DNA from: Acheta domesticus | Taxonomy: Eukaryota; Arthropoda; Insecta; Orthoptera; Gryllidae | Assembly (NCBI GenBank): GCA_031308135.1 | Contig: JAHLJT010000631.1 | Location: 3,697,371 to 3,761,370 of the forward strand | Direction of reading: 5' to 3' | DNA: 64,000 bases | Part shown: positions 21,900 through 31,904 of the stretch, in pieces | How positions within the stretch are numbered: the first letter of the stretch is position 1 | Layout: the number at the start of each line of letters is the position of its first letter | Notes under the pieces: model-generated | Databases searched by the model: none | Told to the model about the DNA's origin: nothing | Seen by the model: only the letters and a program-made list of their open reading frames with translations | Program-made: the position numbers and the translations under genes

Positions 21900-22480
21900 T
21901 AGAATTCTATGCCCTGTCAACCTGTGAAATTATGAACAGTGATTGCTTTATTAATTCGAAATACTATCCATTACGGCGTGTGCTGCCTCGAGGCAATTGC
22001 ATGTAATTTCGTGTCTTTCCTTGGCATTTGTGCATTGCGGGGTACATGGCAGTGTGATATTAAACTTTTAACTTCCCAAGTATTGTATAATTCTTTCGAA
22101 AGTTCAGTCGTGATTGCGCATGAGTACTGGAAGACAACATGAGTGAGAACTCCTCCCTTGAGGTAATTAAATGAAAGCACGTGAAGACTGATTGAAATTA
22201 TGAAAGTAAGTGATGAAATGATGAGTCCATATTAATGATTGATGAAATGATGAATGTCCAAGTCACAAACTGATGAAAAATAATTAAAGACTGAGTTAAA
22301 GGCATATAACCTAATCGCGAATATTTTTCTGGATTTCGCTGATTTGAGGATTTGAATGTGCAATCTCAATGTTTAATATGGAATGTCTATCCAATCGCCT
22401 TTTCCGTCAGAATTCACCACGATATTAATTTTTGATTTCCCCGCAAAGAGGCAGAGAAGTTCCCGAAAGGGAAGTGTGTT
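21900..22480. other. AT-rich sequence, nothing recognised
   Basis: Repeated GATGAAATGATGA-type words occur at 22210-22280. No element or gene. Confidence 0.4.
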
Positions 22481-22489
22481 GCAGACTTG

Positions 22490-22765
22490 CATTCTGCCGC
22501 CTCCTCCTCCTCCTAGCTCCGTCCCGTTCCGCGCCGCGCTGCATTCCAGGGAGATTGGTTGTATTATTGGTGATCCCTCGGACCGCGAGGTCAAATATCT
22601 TTCATCATCGGCTGACAGCGGCGCGAGGCGGGCAGGCGCCGGGGCGGGGCCGGGTGGAAAGGGGGGGGGCGGGGCGGGGCGGGGCGGGGCGGAGCGGGGT
22701 GGGGCGGGGCGGGGTGGGGTGGGGAGGGCCGGGACCCAGAACGGACAAACAGAGCGCGAAATAGC
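22490..22765. other. GC island 7 with (GGGGC)n
   Basis: GGGGCGGGGCGGGGC and GGTGGGGCGGGGC runs at about 22660-22735 are G-rich on +. The overlapping open frames on both strands are artefacts. Confidence 0.6.
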
Positions 22766-23430
22766 TAGCATGCATCCTCTGACTGCTCCCACTTGAGATG
22801 GTATGCACCGCCACAGAACGGACGTGACACGTACGAGGAGCATAGGAAAGATCTAGTTCATGCTGCTATACAGGTCTGCCCACTTACTTCATTTCGCACA
22901 CAAAAGGCATTATTGGCTTAGACGTTTTGCGGACCGCTACAATGGACTGTTTTAGTATAATTTAAAATGCAGCTTAACTCCTGTAACATTGTGTTTATTG
23001 TCTTTATATTGAACTTTTTCTTTCATAGATCGTTTGAACATAAATCAACGCTTTTTCTTTTAAAAGAAGTAACGCATGCGTACTTACCTACCTACCTCTA
23101 CCATGCCATAATAGTAGAAGAAAGTCAAAATGTATTCAAGCATTTGAGGATGTTCTCGTAAATAACGTTTGTTGAAATTAGTTGATTATATTGCAATATT
23201 AGCAGAACCTAATCGGCCTCCTAGTGGTACGCGCTTTAAGCATTTATTTGTTGTAACCTAATGTTTAATTAAAAAGAGGTGGCGTGGTAAAAAACGTCAG
23301 GGTAAGAGGGATAAGAGAGCTGGAAAGGAAATTTGCTCCCCCCTCCTAGTCGGCCTGCGTCTATGTAAGATGCGAAGAATCTTCACGTCTTCTCGACCCG
23401 TTCCCTAGGAAATTTTAAAGACGCTTGGGA
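22766..23430. other. AT-rich sequence, nothing recognised
   Basis: No frame above 70 codons. A short direct run CTACCTACCT occurs near 23088. Confidence 0.4.
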
Positions 23431-23860
23431 CCATGGCCAGATAGCTGTCAGGAGGAGAATTCTAGTGCGCGGCTGCTCTGATCGCTAATTTTCTGTGGTT
23501 TCTATGATCAATGCCGGGCGAATGCCGGAGCATACTCTAACCACACGGGCCACGGACCGCGCGCGATCCTTCCTTCCTTTTCCTTGTCCTATCGTCACCC
23601 CTTACGTACACACACACACACACATGCACCTCACATGCCAGGGGACTGGTCAGGAGCTTGTCCCGACTGGGGCGGTGCTCTGATGGTGGAAGATACCTGG
23701 TTGCGGGAAATCCCGTTAGCAGATGGTAGGTCAGTGCCGGGTCTCACCATCTAGCGAGGAAAAATCACCCCACCTCTCGAGGAAATTACATGCACTACAC
23801 TTACGATGCTAATGTCCTTAGCAGTGGACGCGCCCGGAATAATTAATTAATCAATCAAAC
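23431..23860 (+). repeat. SINE family A, 5'-truncated copy 6
   Basis: It begins in the body (ATGGCCAGATAGCTGTCAGG) and keeps all later blocks: GAATTCTAGTGCGCGGCTGC, GATCAATGCCGGGCGAATGC, GGGCCACGGACCGCGCGCG, an (AC)n at about 23607-23625, GCTTGTCCCGACTGGGGCGG, GGACGCGCCCGGAATAATT and a (TCAA)n-type tail. Confidence 0.85.
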
Positions 23861-24570
23861 ATGGAACCACGACGATCATATACCTGTGATCACAGCACCA
23901 GATAGTTGGTAATGTTTCTTACACGAAAAACTGTCGACTCCAGCAACTCCGTAAATATCCTCTCTTAAATTTTGAATGTCTTGAAGAGGGACGGAGGGTA
24001 TGAATTTTGTATAAGTCAGAAGTGTTTTTAATAACAAATCTCCGGTAATTCGTAATGTTGATCGAAGACGAAAAACTGACGATTGTCTTACTGACGTCCG
24101 GTAACACCTTTCGAATTCACTTAGGGAGAACAGTATTGTTGATCCATGGAATACTCGTTAATTACTCACATCTACGTTTAAATAAAACTGTCAATTTCAA
24201 CCACTGCCAGTGATTCGTTGTTCAAATCAATTGATACACTAATTAGAAATCCTCCAGATACGATTTGTTTCATTCACTCTCATAAGCACTGATTGTTCTG
24301 TCGGGGAATTCCAGCTTTAGGCTTATCAACTCAAACAGGCGTTATATAAGCTCTGAACAGATGAACACAAGCGGATGTAAGCGCCGCCTATTGGGAGACC
24401 CACATGAGGTTACAAAAGGAAATGGCTTAGGTTCGAAGAATTATATCTTCACAAGCTTATGCACTACCCTAATGTCCTTAGCCTGAAATTTTTGGTTAAC
24501 GTGAAGTAACGTCCAGTGAAGTTTGTATAAGTGGTGCTACAAAGTGACAGACTTTCTCATAATAGTTTCA
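23861..24570. other. AT-rich sequence, nothing recognised
   Basis: No frame or element end is supported. Confidence 0.4.
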
Positions 24571-24960
24571 TAATCTCTTTAGTCCGGGCTAGGTATTCGG
24601 TTTTGCCCCATCTTCTTTCTGGCTGCTACCTACTGACGACTAAAACGATGTTCAATCTTTTTGTTACATTTTCTCAAATCTCGGTCCCCCAATAGTAGAC
24701 CTTGAATACGGCTATAAGAATATTAAAGGTGAGTAAAACGTGGTCATGTAAGAAAATTTTCACTGAAATTTACGGTGGTGATTTTGAGAAAGTGCCAATT
24801 GAGCGATTATGAAACTGCACAATTTTCAGCTCATTTTAACAACTACAACAAAAATGGAGAAACTTACAAACCCAATAAAGTTTGAAGAATGTATGTAAAA
24901 TAAATATTATGGTGATATATTAAGAAAAAACATCCATGTATTTTTTTAAAATAAAAGTAA
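24570..24960 (+). repeat. Second copy of the old repeat seen at 12.3-13.1 kb
   Basis: TTTAGTCCGGGCTAGGTATTCGG, CTCGGTCCCCCAATAGTAGACC and TTTTGAGAAAGTGCCAATTGAGC occur in the same order and similar spacing as at 12293-12520. It is strongly diverged. Confidence 0.45.
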
Positions 24961-25830
24961 TATATCAATTTTTGAATGAAATTTCGAAATCGATTTTCTT
25001 CACCACTACATAGCTTTCGCTATACTACTATTTTACTGCGTAAATAGATAGGTAGGTATACGAGAGAGAGAGAGAGGAAAGCGAGTGTGATAGGGCATTG
25101 GTAACTCTCAAATGACAAATCTCCACAAAAGGAAAGTACGGATTTGCTGACGTAAGGAATGAATTTTTAATGTAGCATTTCATTTTATCGAATACTTGCT
25201 CAATTTTTCTCTTTATTGTGCATAGTTTTCAATCATTATAATTATTTTCGTCTCATATCAATCGGAAATTGTAATTATAGTCATTGTAAGTTTTGACAGT
25301 GAACTCTCATATACGTCTCGGTTATTGTGTCATAAAAAGACAGTATGATGCATTGGAATTAACATTTTCTAAACCAGGAATATATTAATTATTCCCATCT
25401 AAAAAAGCTACTAATAAACGTTATTTTTCCTTAGTAGTTTTAAATTCCTATTTCCTTAGTAGTTTTACTTCACACCATGACTGAAATAAATTATCTATTT
25501 TAGGAACAACATATTCCAAAACATCAAGGAATTTTGTAGGATAGAAACGACTCGGTAATAAAAGTGAATTGACATTTTGTGAGAATTTTTGTCGAATGTT
25601 AGTTCCACCATAAAATCTTCAGGAATAATTGTATTGTCCAAGAAATTAATAAATCGTGTTCGTATTTGCGAAACTCATTTTTTCGCTTTCAAATATACAA
25701 AGGCATAAAAAACAAAAAGCCACGGCATAGAATCCTAGAAAAAGTTTGTTTTTTTTCTCTCAGTCAATGCAGATACGAGCAAAACAGCAATTGTGTGTCG
25801 TTTTTGAACCGCTGACCCCATGCAATTCTA
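24961..25830. other. AT-rich sequence, nothing recognised
   Basis: A (GA)n microsatellite lies at about 25060-25077, and TTTTCCTTAGTAGTTTTA / TTTCCTTAGTAGTTTTA form a short direct repeat at 25426 and 25451. Nothing else. Confidence 0.4.
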
Positions 25831-25834
25831 ATTG

Positions 25835-26115
25835 CGGCCGCAGAGAGGAGCGCGCGGGTGCACCGCGGCGATAGCGCTTGCATTCGGGGCTGGGGCTATC
25901 GCCGCGATACGCGGGGACAAAACACAGACGAGGCGCCGGCGCCCGGCCCCGCCCCTTCCCCACGCCCCGCGCCGCACCGCCCGCCACCGCCCGCGTTCGC
26001 CTCCGCCAGCGCTCCGCAGGGCGTACACCGACTGCACCCCGCGGTCGACTTTTCCTACGCCGCTCACCTAAGTCTCCAAAAAGGCACAGCCCAACTCCAT
26101 CCCGTTCTGTTTCCC
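25835..26115. other. GC island 8
   Basis: CpG-rich; an inverted pair CACCGCGGCGATAGCGC / GCTATCGCCGCGATACGC lies at 25860-25907. It lies immediately upstream of a full-length SINE A copy. No gene is supported. Confidence 0.55.
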
Positions 26116-26129
26116 TCCGGAGCACCCGG

Positions 26130-26659
26130 AGAGGTGGCTCAGTGCATCAGCTGATGTCTCTGCAGTGCCTCTGATCGGGAGGTTCTAGATTCGAGACCCG
26201 ACGGCGACACGACCTAGCTTGTCAGCTAGGTCGAATTCAGTCCCTGTGTGGAGGAGAATTCTAGCGGACGGCTGCTCTGATCGGTAGTTTTCCGTGGTTT
26301 CTCCGATCAACACCAGGCGAATGCCGGAGCAGTACCCGAACAAACGGGCCAAGGACCACGCGCGATCCTTCCTACCTCTTCCTTGTCCTATCATCTCCAC
26401 TTAAACACACCCCAACATGCACTACCCAACCACACATGTCGGGGGCTTAGAGCTTGTCCCGGCTGGGGCGGTGCCCCACTGGTGGGAGATACCTGGTTGC
26501 GAAAAACCCCGCTAGTCGACGGTAGGTTGGCGCCGGATCTCGCCATCCAGCGGGGGAAGATCACCGCCACCATCACCAACAGATGAAAAAAACATACACT
26601 ACACTTACGAGACTATTGACCTCAGAAGTTCGGAATCACTGGCAATCAGTCAATCAATG
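26130..26659 (+). repeat. SINE family A, full-length copy 7 (best example)
   Basis: It holds all family parts in order: the A-box-like GGTGGCTCAGTGCATCAG, TCTGCAGTGCCTCTGATCGG, the B-box-like GATTCGAGACCCG, GCTAGGTCGAATTCAG, GAGGAGAATTCTAGCGG, CCGATCAACACCAGGCGAAT, CCACGCGCGATCCTTCC, ACACATGTCGGGGGC, TTGTCCCGGCTGGGGCGG, GATACCTGGTTGCG, GGCGCCGGATCTCGCCATCC, AAACATACACTACACTTACG and a (TCAATCAA) tail. Known: A/B boxes indicate Pol III transcription. Length is about 530 bp, long for a SINE. Confidence 0.9.
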
Positions 26660-27550
26660 CTCCTAAGTATAAAGATTGTTCTACCTTTTCTATGGCCTAT
26701 TTAGAATCACATTGATCGGTTATAATTCATCCATTTCTGTCAGTTTTCAAGAAACATTTGCATGGCCTTTTAAAGCAATGCCAACGCTGAAAATCATCGA
26801 TTAAAGGACTGTAGAAAGAAAATATGAAATCATCTTTCATGAACATCTTACTTCGCTGACATTACATACACAATTCTGAAGATTCTGCCGTGTTCATCCT
26901 CGTTCCCGGTTTTACTTAAACTTTGCGAGAATGGGACGGAGTAGGGCTACGCCTTCTCAGACAACGATAGTAAAAGGGGATTGGCTGGGTAAGCGAGGGC
27001 GCGGGATGCAGTCGGGCGAATCCCTGGCTGCGAGGGCACATTGAGTCGGGGCGGGGCGGGGCGGGGAACATCGGGTGGTGCAGTGCGATGGGTGGCATAA
27101 TCTGACGGGGCCATTACGTGCGAGGTCATAGCGAAATGGAGCGCAACGAGACATGAAAGAGCTGGTCGAGGACGATTTACCGTGCTCATGTGCGGTGATC
27201 GATTTTCTAATCGAGCTTAAAATGCTGTTTTTGCCCTCCTTCATGAGCTCGAATCATTTCATTTGCATTTCTCAATCGCCTCTTTGATATCGTTCTGTCG
27301 AAGTCCATTGCAGTCTACTGACTCACGGTTACATCGCCACGGCTGACCGGGATCTCCCCGGCTCGTTTTCTTTTGTGAGCCCTTCGGCCCCCTATGTTAC
27401 GGTCGCGACGTAGGAGTTTTGGCCAATTAGCGCCTCTGCTCGACCATCGTTTTCCAAACGCACCTGCGCGCAGGTGTCTTGGCTTCTCCTCCTATACTCG
27501 TCTTCCTATCGGCATCTTCCTCCACTCACCAACACAAATACCAGTCCTTC
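26660..27550. other. Mixed sequence with a small GC run
   Basis: GGGGCGGGGCGGGGCGGGG lies at about 27047-27066. Short overlapping frames on the minus strand are Pro/Arg-rich artefacts. No element is recognised. Confidence 0.4.
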
Positions 27551-27554
27551 ATCG

Positions 27555-28258
27555 GCTTAGCGGCCTCACGGCATTAACTGATGCCACTGCAGTGCCTCTG
27601 ACCAAGAGGTCCTAGGATTTGAGTCACGACTGTGGCAACATTTTCGACACCTAGTTAGTTAGCTAGATCGATTTCAGCCTCTGCCTGAGGGAGAATTCTA
27701 GTGGCCAGCTGCTCTGATCGGTAGTTGTCCGTGGTTTCTCCGATCATCACCAGGCGAGTGCCGAAGCAGTACCTTAACAAAGGCGCCAAGGACCTCGCGC
27801 GATCTTTTCTTCCTCTTGCTTGTCCTATCCTCACCCTTACACAGTATACATTACACCACCAGGCATGTCGGCAGGTCCACTCGTGTGCTTACGACCTAGT
27901 TCCACCTGATGCGGTACCCTGCTGGTAGGAGATGCCTGGTTGGGGAAACCTCACTTGCAGACGTGCTGGTTCGTCGCAAGATCTTACCACCCAGCGTGGA
28001 AAGATCACCGCCACCTACCGAGCAAAATCAAGGACTACACACGGAACTATTGACCTACGCAGTTCGGGTGCTTAAAACCTCGTTCCTGCTGAGGCGATAT
28101 CCCGCTGGTAGAAGATACCTGGTTGGGGAAAACGCGGACGTATAGGTCGGCGCCAGATATTACCACCCAATGAGAAAAGATCACCGCCACCTACCGAGCA
28201 AATCAAGGAACTAATGGCCTACGCAGTTGACGCGCCCGAAAACACAAATTAATCAACC
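27555..28258 (+). repeat. SINE family A, copy 8, with tandem duplication of the 3' part
   Basis: A full head and body are present. A block of about 170 bp (from ACCTAGTTCCACCTGATGCGG to GACCTACGCAGTTCGGGTGC) is repeated as CTCGTTCCTGCTGAGGCG to GGCCTACGCAGTTGACGCG. Both units contain GCTGGTAG..ATGCCTGGTTGGGG / GATACCTGGTTGGGG and AAGATCACCGCCACCTACCG. It ends ATTAATCAACCAAACC. Confidence 0.85.
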
Positions 28259-28264
28259 AAACCG

Positions 28265-28570
28265 CTCCGCAGCGGTGTCCATTCCTACATCCACGCAGTC
28301 GCAGCCTTCGTCCCCGTCATCGCTCCTCATTAGCCTCGTCCTCCGGCTCGACTCCGCCTTTTCCCGTCCCTCCTCGCTTCGCGTGGCCGCCGCGCGCGCG
28401 TCCTCAGCTGTCCCCAGAGGACGGCGTCCGTCGGCCGCGCAGTCCGCGCGGACGCTGACGGACTGCGCCATTAAGCGCCTAACAGCCCCGCGCCCGCGCT
28501 CCCTGGGCCACGCGCGCGGCGGGCCTCCAGCGCCGCCTTCAGCAGCTCAACAGCCACTCCACACGCACGT
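28265..28570. other. GC island 9
   Basis: CpG-rich; a frame of 131 codons on + continues out of the SINE and so cannot be a real gene. No motif. Confidence 0.55.
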
Positions 28571-28657
28571 AATGCAGCTAGGAGTGAAACCCTTACAACA
28601 TTTGCAAGTGCACAAAAATTAAAAACAGTTTGGAGATGGAGAGCTGGCTTACGATGA

Positions 28658-29196
28658 TCTTCTTCTTCTGTATATTAAAAAGTGGATGTTGGTAAATGTA
28701 TAAGAGCTAAACTCCGACACCGTGAAACCAATCTCCATGAAAGTTGGCACTTCTACATGTTTTTTTCACCGAGAAGGTTTGGCGGTGTTTTAGTCCTTTC
28801 AGAGGAATATGTTCTGTAATTGATAATATATGATTTATGTGACTTGATTTGTTATCAGTTTATATACCGCCGTCAGTACGATTATCTTATGGAAGAGTAT
28901 AAATTTCATTATATTTTATGTGCTGTTAAATCTGTTGTAACTCCAGTACATGCTGCTGTAGAACAAAACTACATATTCGCGCCAAATGCAACCCTTCTTG
29001 AATATTCTATTACATTTTTTCTCGATATCACTTCACCTGCTCAGAGATGTGCAGAATCTGCAATTAAATGTGAATGAGGGCAGAGAACGGCAGAGATAGA
29101 CAGACAGGGACAGGGTGAGGAGGAGAGCCCGTGAGAAGGTGATGGGAGGGGAAAGAGGGAGATGAAGGGCAGAAAAACGTCTGCCGGGTTTCCTAG
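28658..29196 (+). mobile_element. Non-autonomous Helitron-like element, about 540 bp
   Basis: Seen: the 5' region reads TCTGTATATTAAAAAGTGGA and then CCAATCTCCATGAAAGTTGG, the type of text found at the 5' ends of many arthropod Helitrons. The 3' end carries a hairpin, GGCAGA-AAAACG-TCTGCC, then GGGTTTC and CTAG (29193-29196) followed by T. Known: Helitrons start with TC, end with a short hairpin and CTRR, and insert between A and T. An A precedes the first candidate TC (28657). The exact 5' base is uncertain within about 10 bp because of (TTC)n. No Rep/helicase is present. Confidence 0.6.
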
Positions 29197-29660
29197 TCTA
29201 ATATATAAACCAACAAAACAGCAGATGAAGTAAACGCATAAACAGACCACATTTGTACTACAACAGCCCTCACTTTCTCGCTTTATGTGTAACGGCAACG
29301 CAATATACTACAGATCTGAACCTCCCCAGAGCTTAAAGATAAGCGAACTGACCACTTTTCCACGAGTCACATCTCAAACAAAGGCGTAACTTATTTTTAT
29401 TATGTTCACTGTAATTGGCCACTTTCCTTTTCAGCGAAAACCACTGTGCGTTGCTTTACTCGCGCCGTCTCCAGAAGACCTCTGGACGGATTTGTGGGCG
29501 AAAACGCATTTTATGCGAACGCCTCAAGCATCAGGGAGATACACGGCCACCCCGACCCAGCGCGTCGCTTGAGCTGCCAGTCGCAAGACTCGCTGCGTCC
29601 TCAACCTGTCGGGGAGAGACGTTGAGAAGCACACGCGCCTCACAAAGAGCCACGGAGAGG
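29197..29660. other. Unassigned sequence
   Basis: Moderate GC with no supported feature. Confidence 0.4.
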
Positions 29661-29671
29661 AGCAGTTCGTT

Positions 29672-30197
29672 GACTGATTGATTGATTGATGAGTCCGGGC
29701 CCTCAACTACTAAGGGCCAGTCTCGTAAGTGTAGTGTATATTTTTATCGCGAGAGGTGGCGGAGATCTTGCCCGCTGGATGGCGAGATCCGACGCTGACC
29801 TATCCGTCGGCTTGCGGGGTTTTCCCAACCAGGTATCTCTCACCGGCGGGACATCACCCTAGCCGGAACAAGCTCTATGCTCTTGACGGGTCTCTCGACG
29901 TATGTGGTAGGGTAGTGCATGTAAACTAAGAGGGTGGAAGTGAGGGTGTGAGGCTAAAACAAGGAAGAGGATGGAAAGTTCGCGCGATCCGTGGCACGTT
30001 AGTTAGGGTACTGCACTGACATTCGAGGAATCACGGAAAAACTACTGATCAGAGATGTTAGAATTATATTCCCGACAGCTGCTGAATTCGACCTAGCTCT
30101 TAGATAAAATCCTGACACCGTTGTGACTCGAACCATAGGACCTTCCGGTCAGTGGCACTGCAGTGACATCAACTGATGCTCTGAGCTATCTCAGCCT
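29672..30197 (-). repeat. SINE family A, full-length copy 9
   Basis: On the + strand it starts with the inverse tail (TGATTGATTGATTGATGAG) and proceeds through GATGGCGAGATCCGACGC, CAACCAGGTATCTC, TATGTGGTAGGGTAGTGCATG and ACTGATCAGAG. It ends with the inverse head, GACTCGAACCATAGGACC and GGCACTGCAGTGACATCAAC..TGAGCTATCTCAGCC. Confidence 0.85.
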
Positions 30198-31860
30198 ATC
30201 GAGCATTGTGTCTGCGTAAATCATTTTGACGAGCGCTGTCTAGCAAACTCATCTGTCAGCTGTGTGCTTTGAAGTGAGCTGAGGAGATAATTACTCTTTG
30301 TACTGTTACAGAAATAGAAGTACGTATATTTTTGAAATGAATCAAAAAATATCAGCCATACAATGCTGAGGATGTGAGAATGTCGATGTCAAAACGTACG
30401 AATTCAAGTGTGATTCCCTTCTCACGACTGATTGACATTGGGTGGTAGTTCAGGTGCTATTCTCATTCATTACGTTGTTCTTTTTTCGTATAGTAAATGA
30501 TCTAATACAAATTCAAGTAAACAATGCAAGGTAAACAGGAAGATCTCTATATATTAACAATTGTAAATATTAATTATATTATGATTATTATATTAATTAT
30601 TATTATTACTCCATCACGTGCCATAACATAATAACGGCTCCACGAATTCTCAAGATTCAAACTGCCTAAATCTACCGTATTTTATTTTTATTGTTAACAC
30701 TGCCCCATGGTACTTCTGTAGTCTCATTCAGTTGTCTTCTTATTGCACGAAGATGCGAACCGTATTACCTCCCATTAGAACAAAGAACTCAAGGAACATA
30801 ATGCCTTCAATCAAAGATGGAATCCGGGAACTTGCGTCGAGGGCACAACATCAATTCTACATTAGTATTTCTTTACGACCCTGCTCCCAGGAGGGGGTGG
30901 AGGCGAGTGCTTCCTTGAAAGTCATTGCATCTTCACTTTATGACCTCCGCTCGCCTCGTGTGGTGCTGTTTCTGTGAATGGCCACTAGGCGCACGTCTGT
31001 TCGCTGCCTCTCCAAGGAAGCTCCTTCGCATGTGAACTCTGTGGCTAGCAGCGCCGGGATGAGCCACATAGAAAGCGAACAATGGATGGCCACTTACAAT
31101 GCGGGTCAGTGAAGGAAAAGAGAAGAGGCCAAGTGGAGAAAAAAAGTTGGCGACGAGGGCGAAACAATGTAAGAAGAAATACATATTTCAGAAAGAGAAA
31201 ATATAATTCAATGTGGAGAACTAGCTAAAAGTGCCGACATTCTTCACCAAGGTTAGTTGCGACGTGAAACAAAAAACTAAAAAAGCGAAGAGAAGAATTA
31301 TAAAGCATCATTTGAGTGGCAATCACGTTGCAATTCAGGGCTGTAAATATACGAAGAATAGCATTGGTTTCAAATAGAACTCAGAGTGAATAAAAACATT
31401 GTAAACGAATCCTCTCCACAAATTTCTGTTTCTGATAAATAGGTGCTTACAATGAATTAGTGATAACCAGAACCAAAAGGGAGGGTTTTTATTCCGAAAT
31501 ATCAACCCAATAAAATTTTAGAAGGCAATTCCCCGAAACATATAAATAAATCTTTACAAATAAATGTTTCTGACATTGAGAAATAATAGGACATTCACTT
31601 ATTTCAATTATTACATTTCTTTCCATTTGCTTACATTTCAAATCCATTACTACAGTCAGTATAACACTGAAGTACTATCTTTAATCAAAACTACCTTTGT
31701 ACAAGAAATAATGAATGATAAAGGAACCGGTAGATTCACGATATTCGGCCAATTTAGTTTGAAAATATATTGCTTTAGCAGTTGAGATACCCGCCACCCG
31801 ACTCAAAATGAGATATGATAAACGAAAAGGTAACGGCAGCAGCATCGTAGCTTATGATGA
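30198..31860. other. AT-rich sequence, nothing recognised
   Basis: A low-complexity ATTAATTATATTATGATTATTAT stretch lies at about 30568-30612. The frame at 30933-31184 has no motif. Confidence 0.4.
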
Positions 31861-31903
31861 GAGACATATGCTCCATCGTAGCTTATGATGGAGCCGAAAC
31901 ATG
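31843..31903 (+). repeat. Short direct repeat with CATCGTAGCTTATGATG
   Basis: CATCGTAGCTTATGATG occurs twice, at about 31844 and 31877. The second is followed by GAGCCGAAACATGTC, a layout reminiscent of the stem-GAAAC text in Penelope-like terminal repeats. Too short to assign. Confidence 0.3.
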
Positions 31904-31904
31904 T

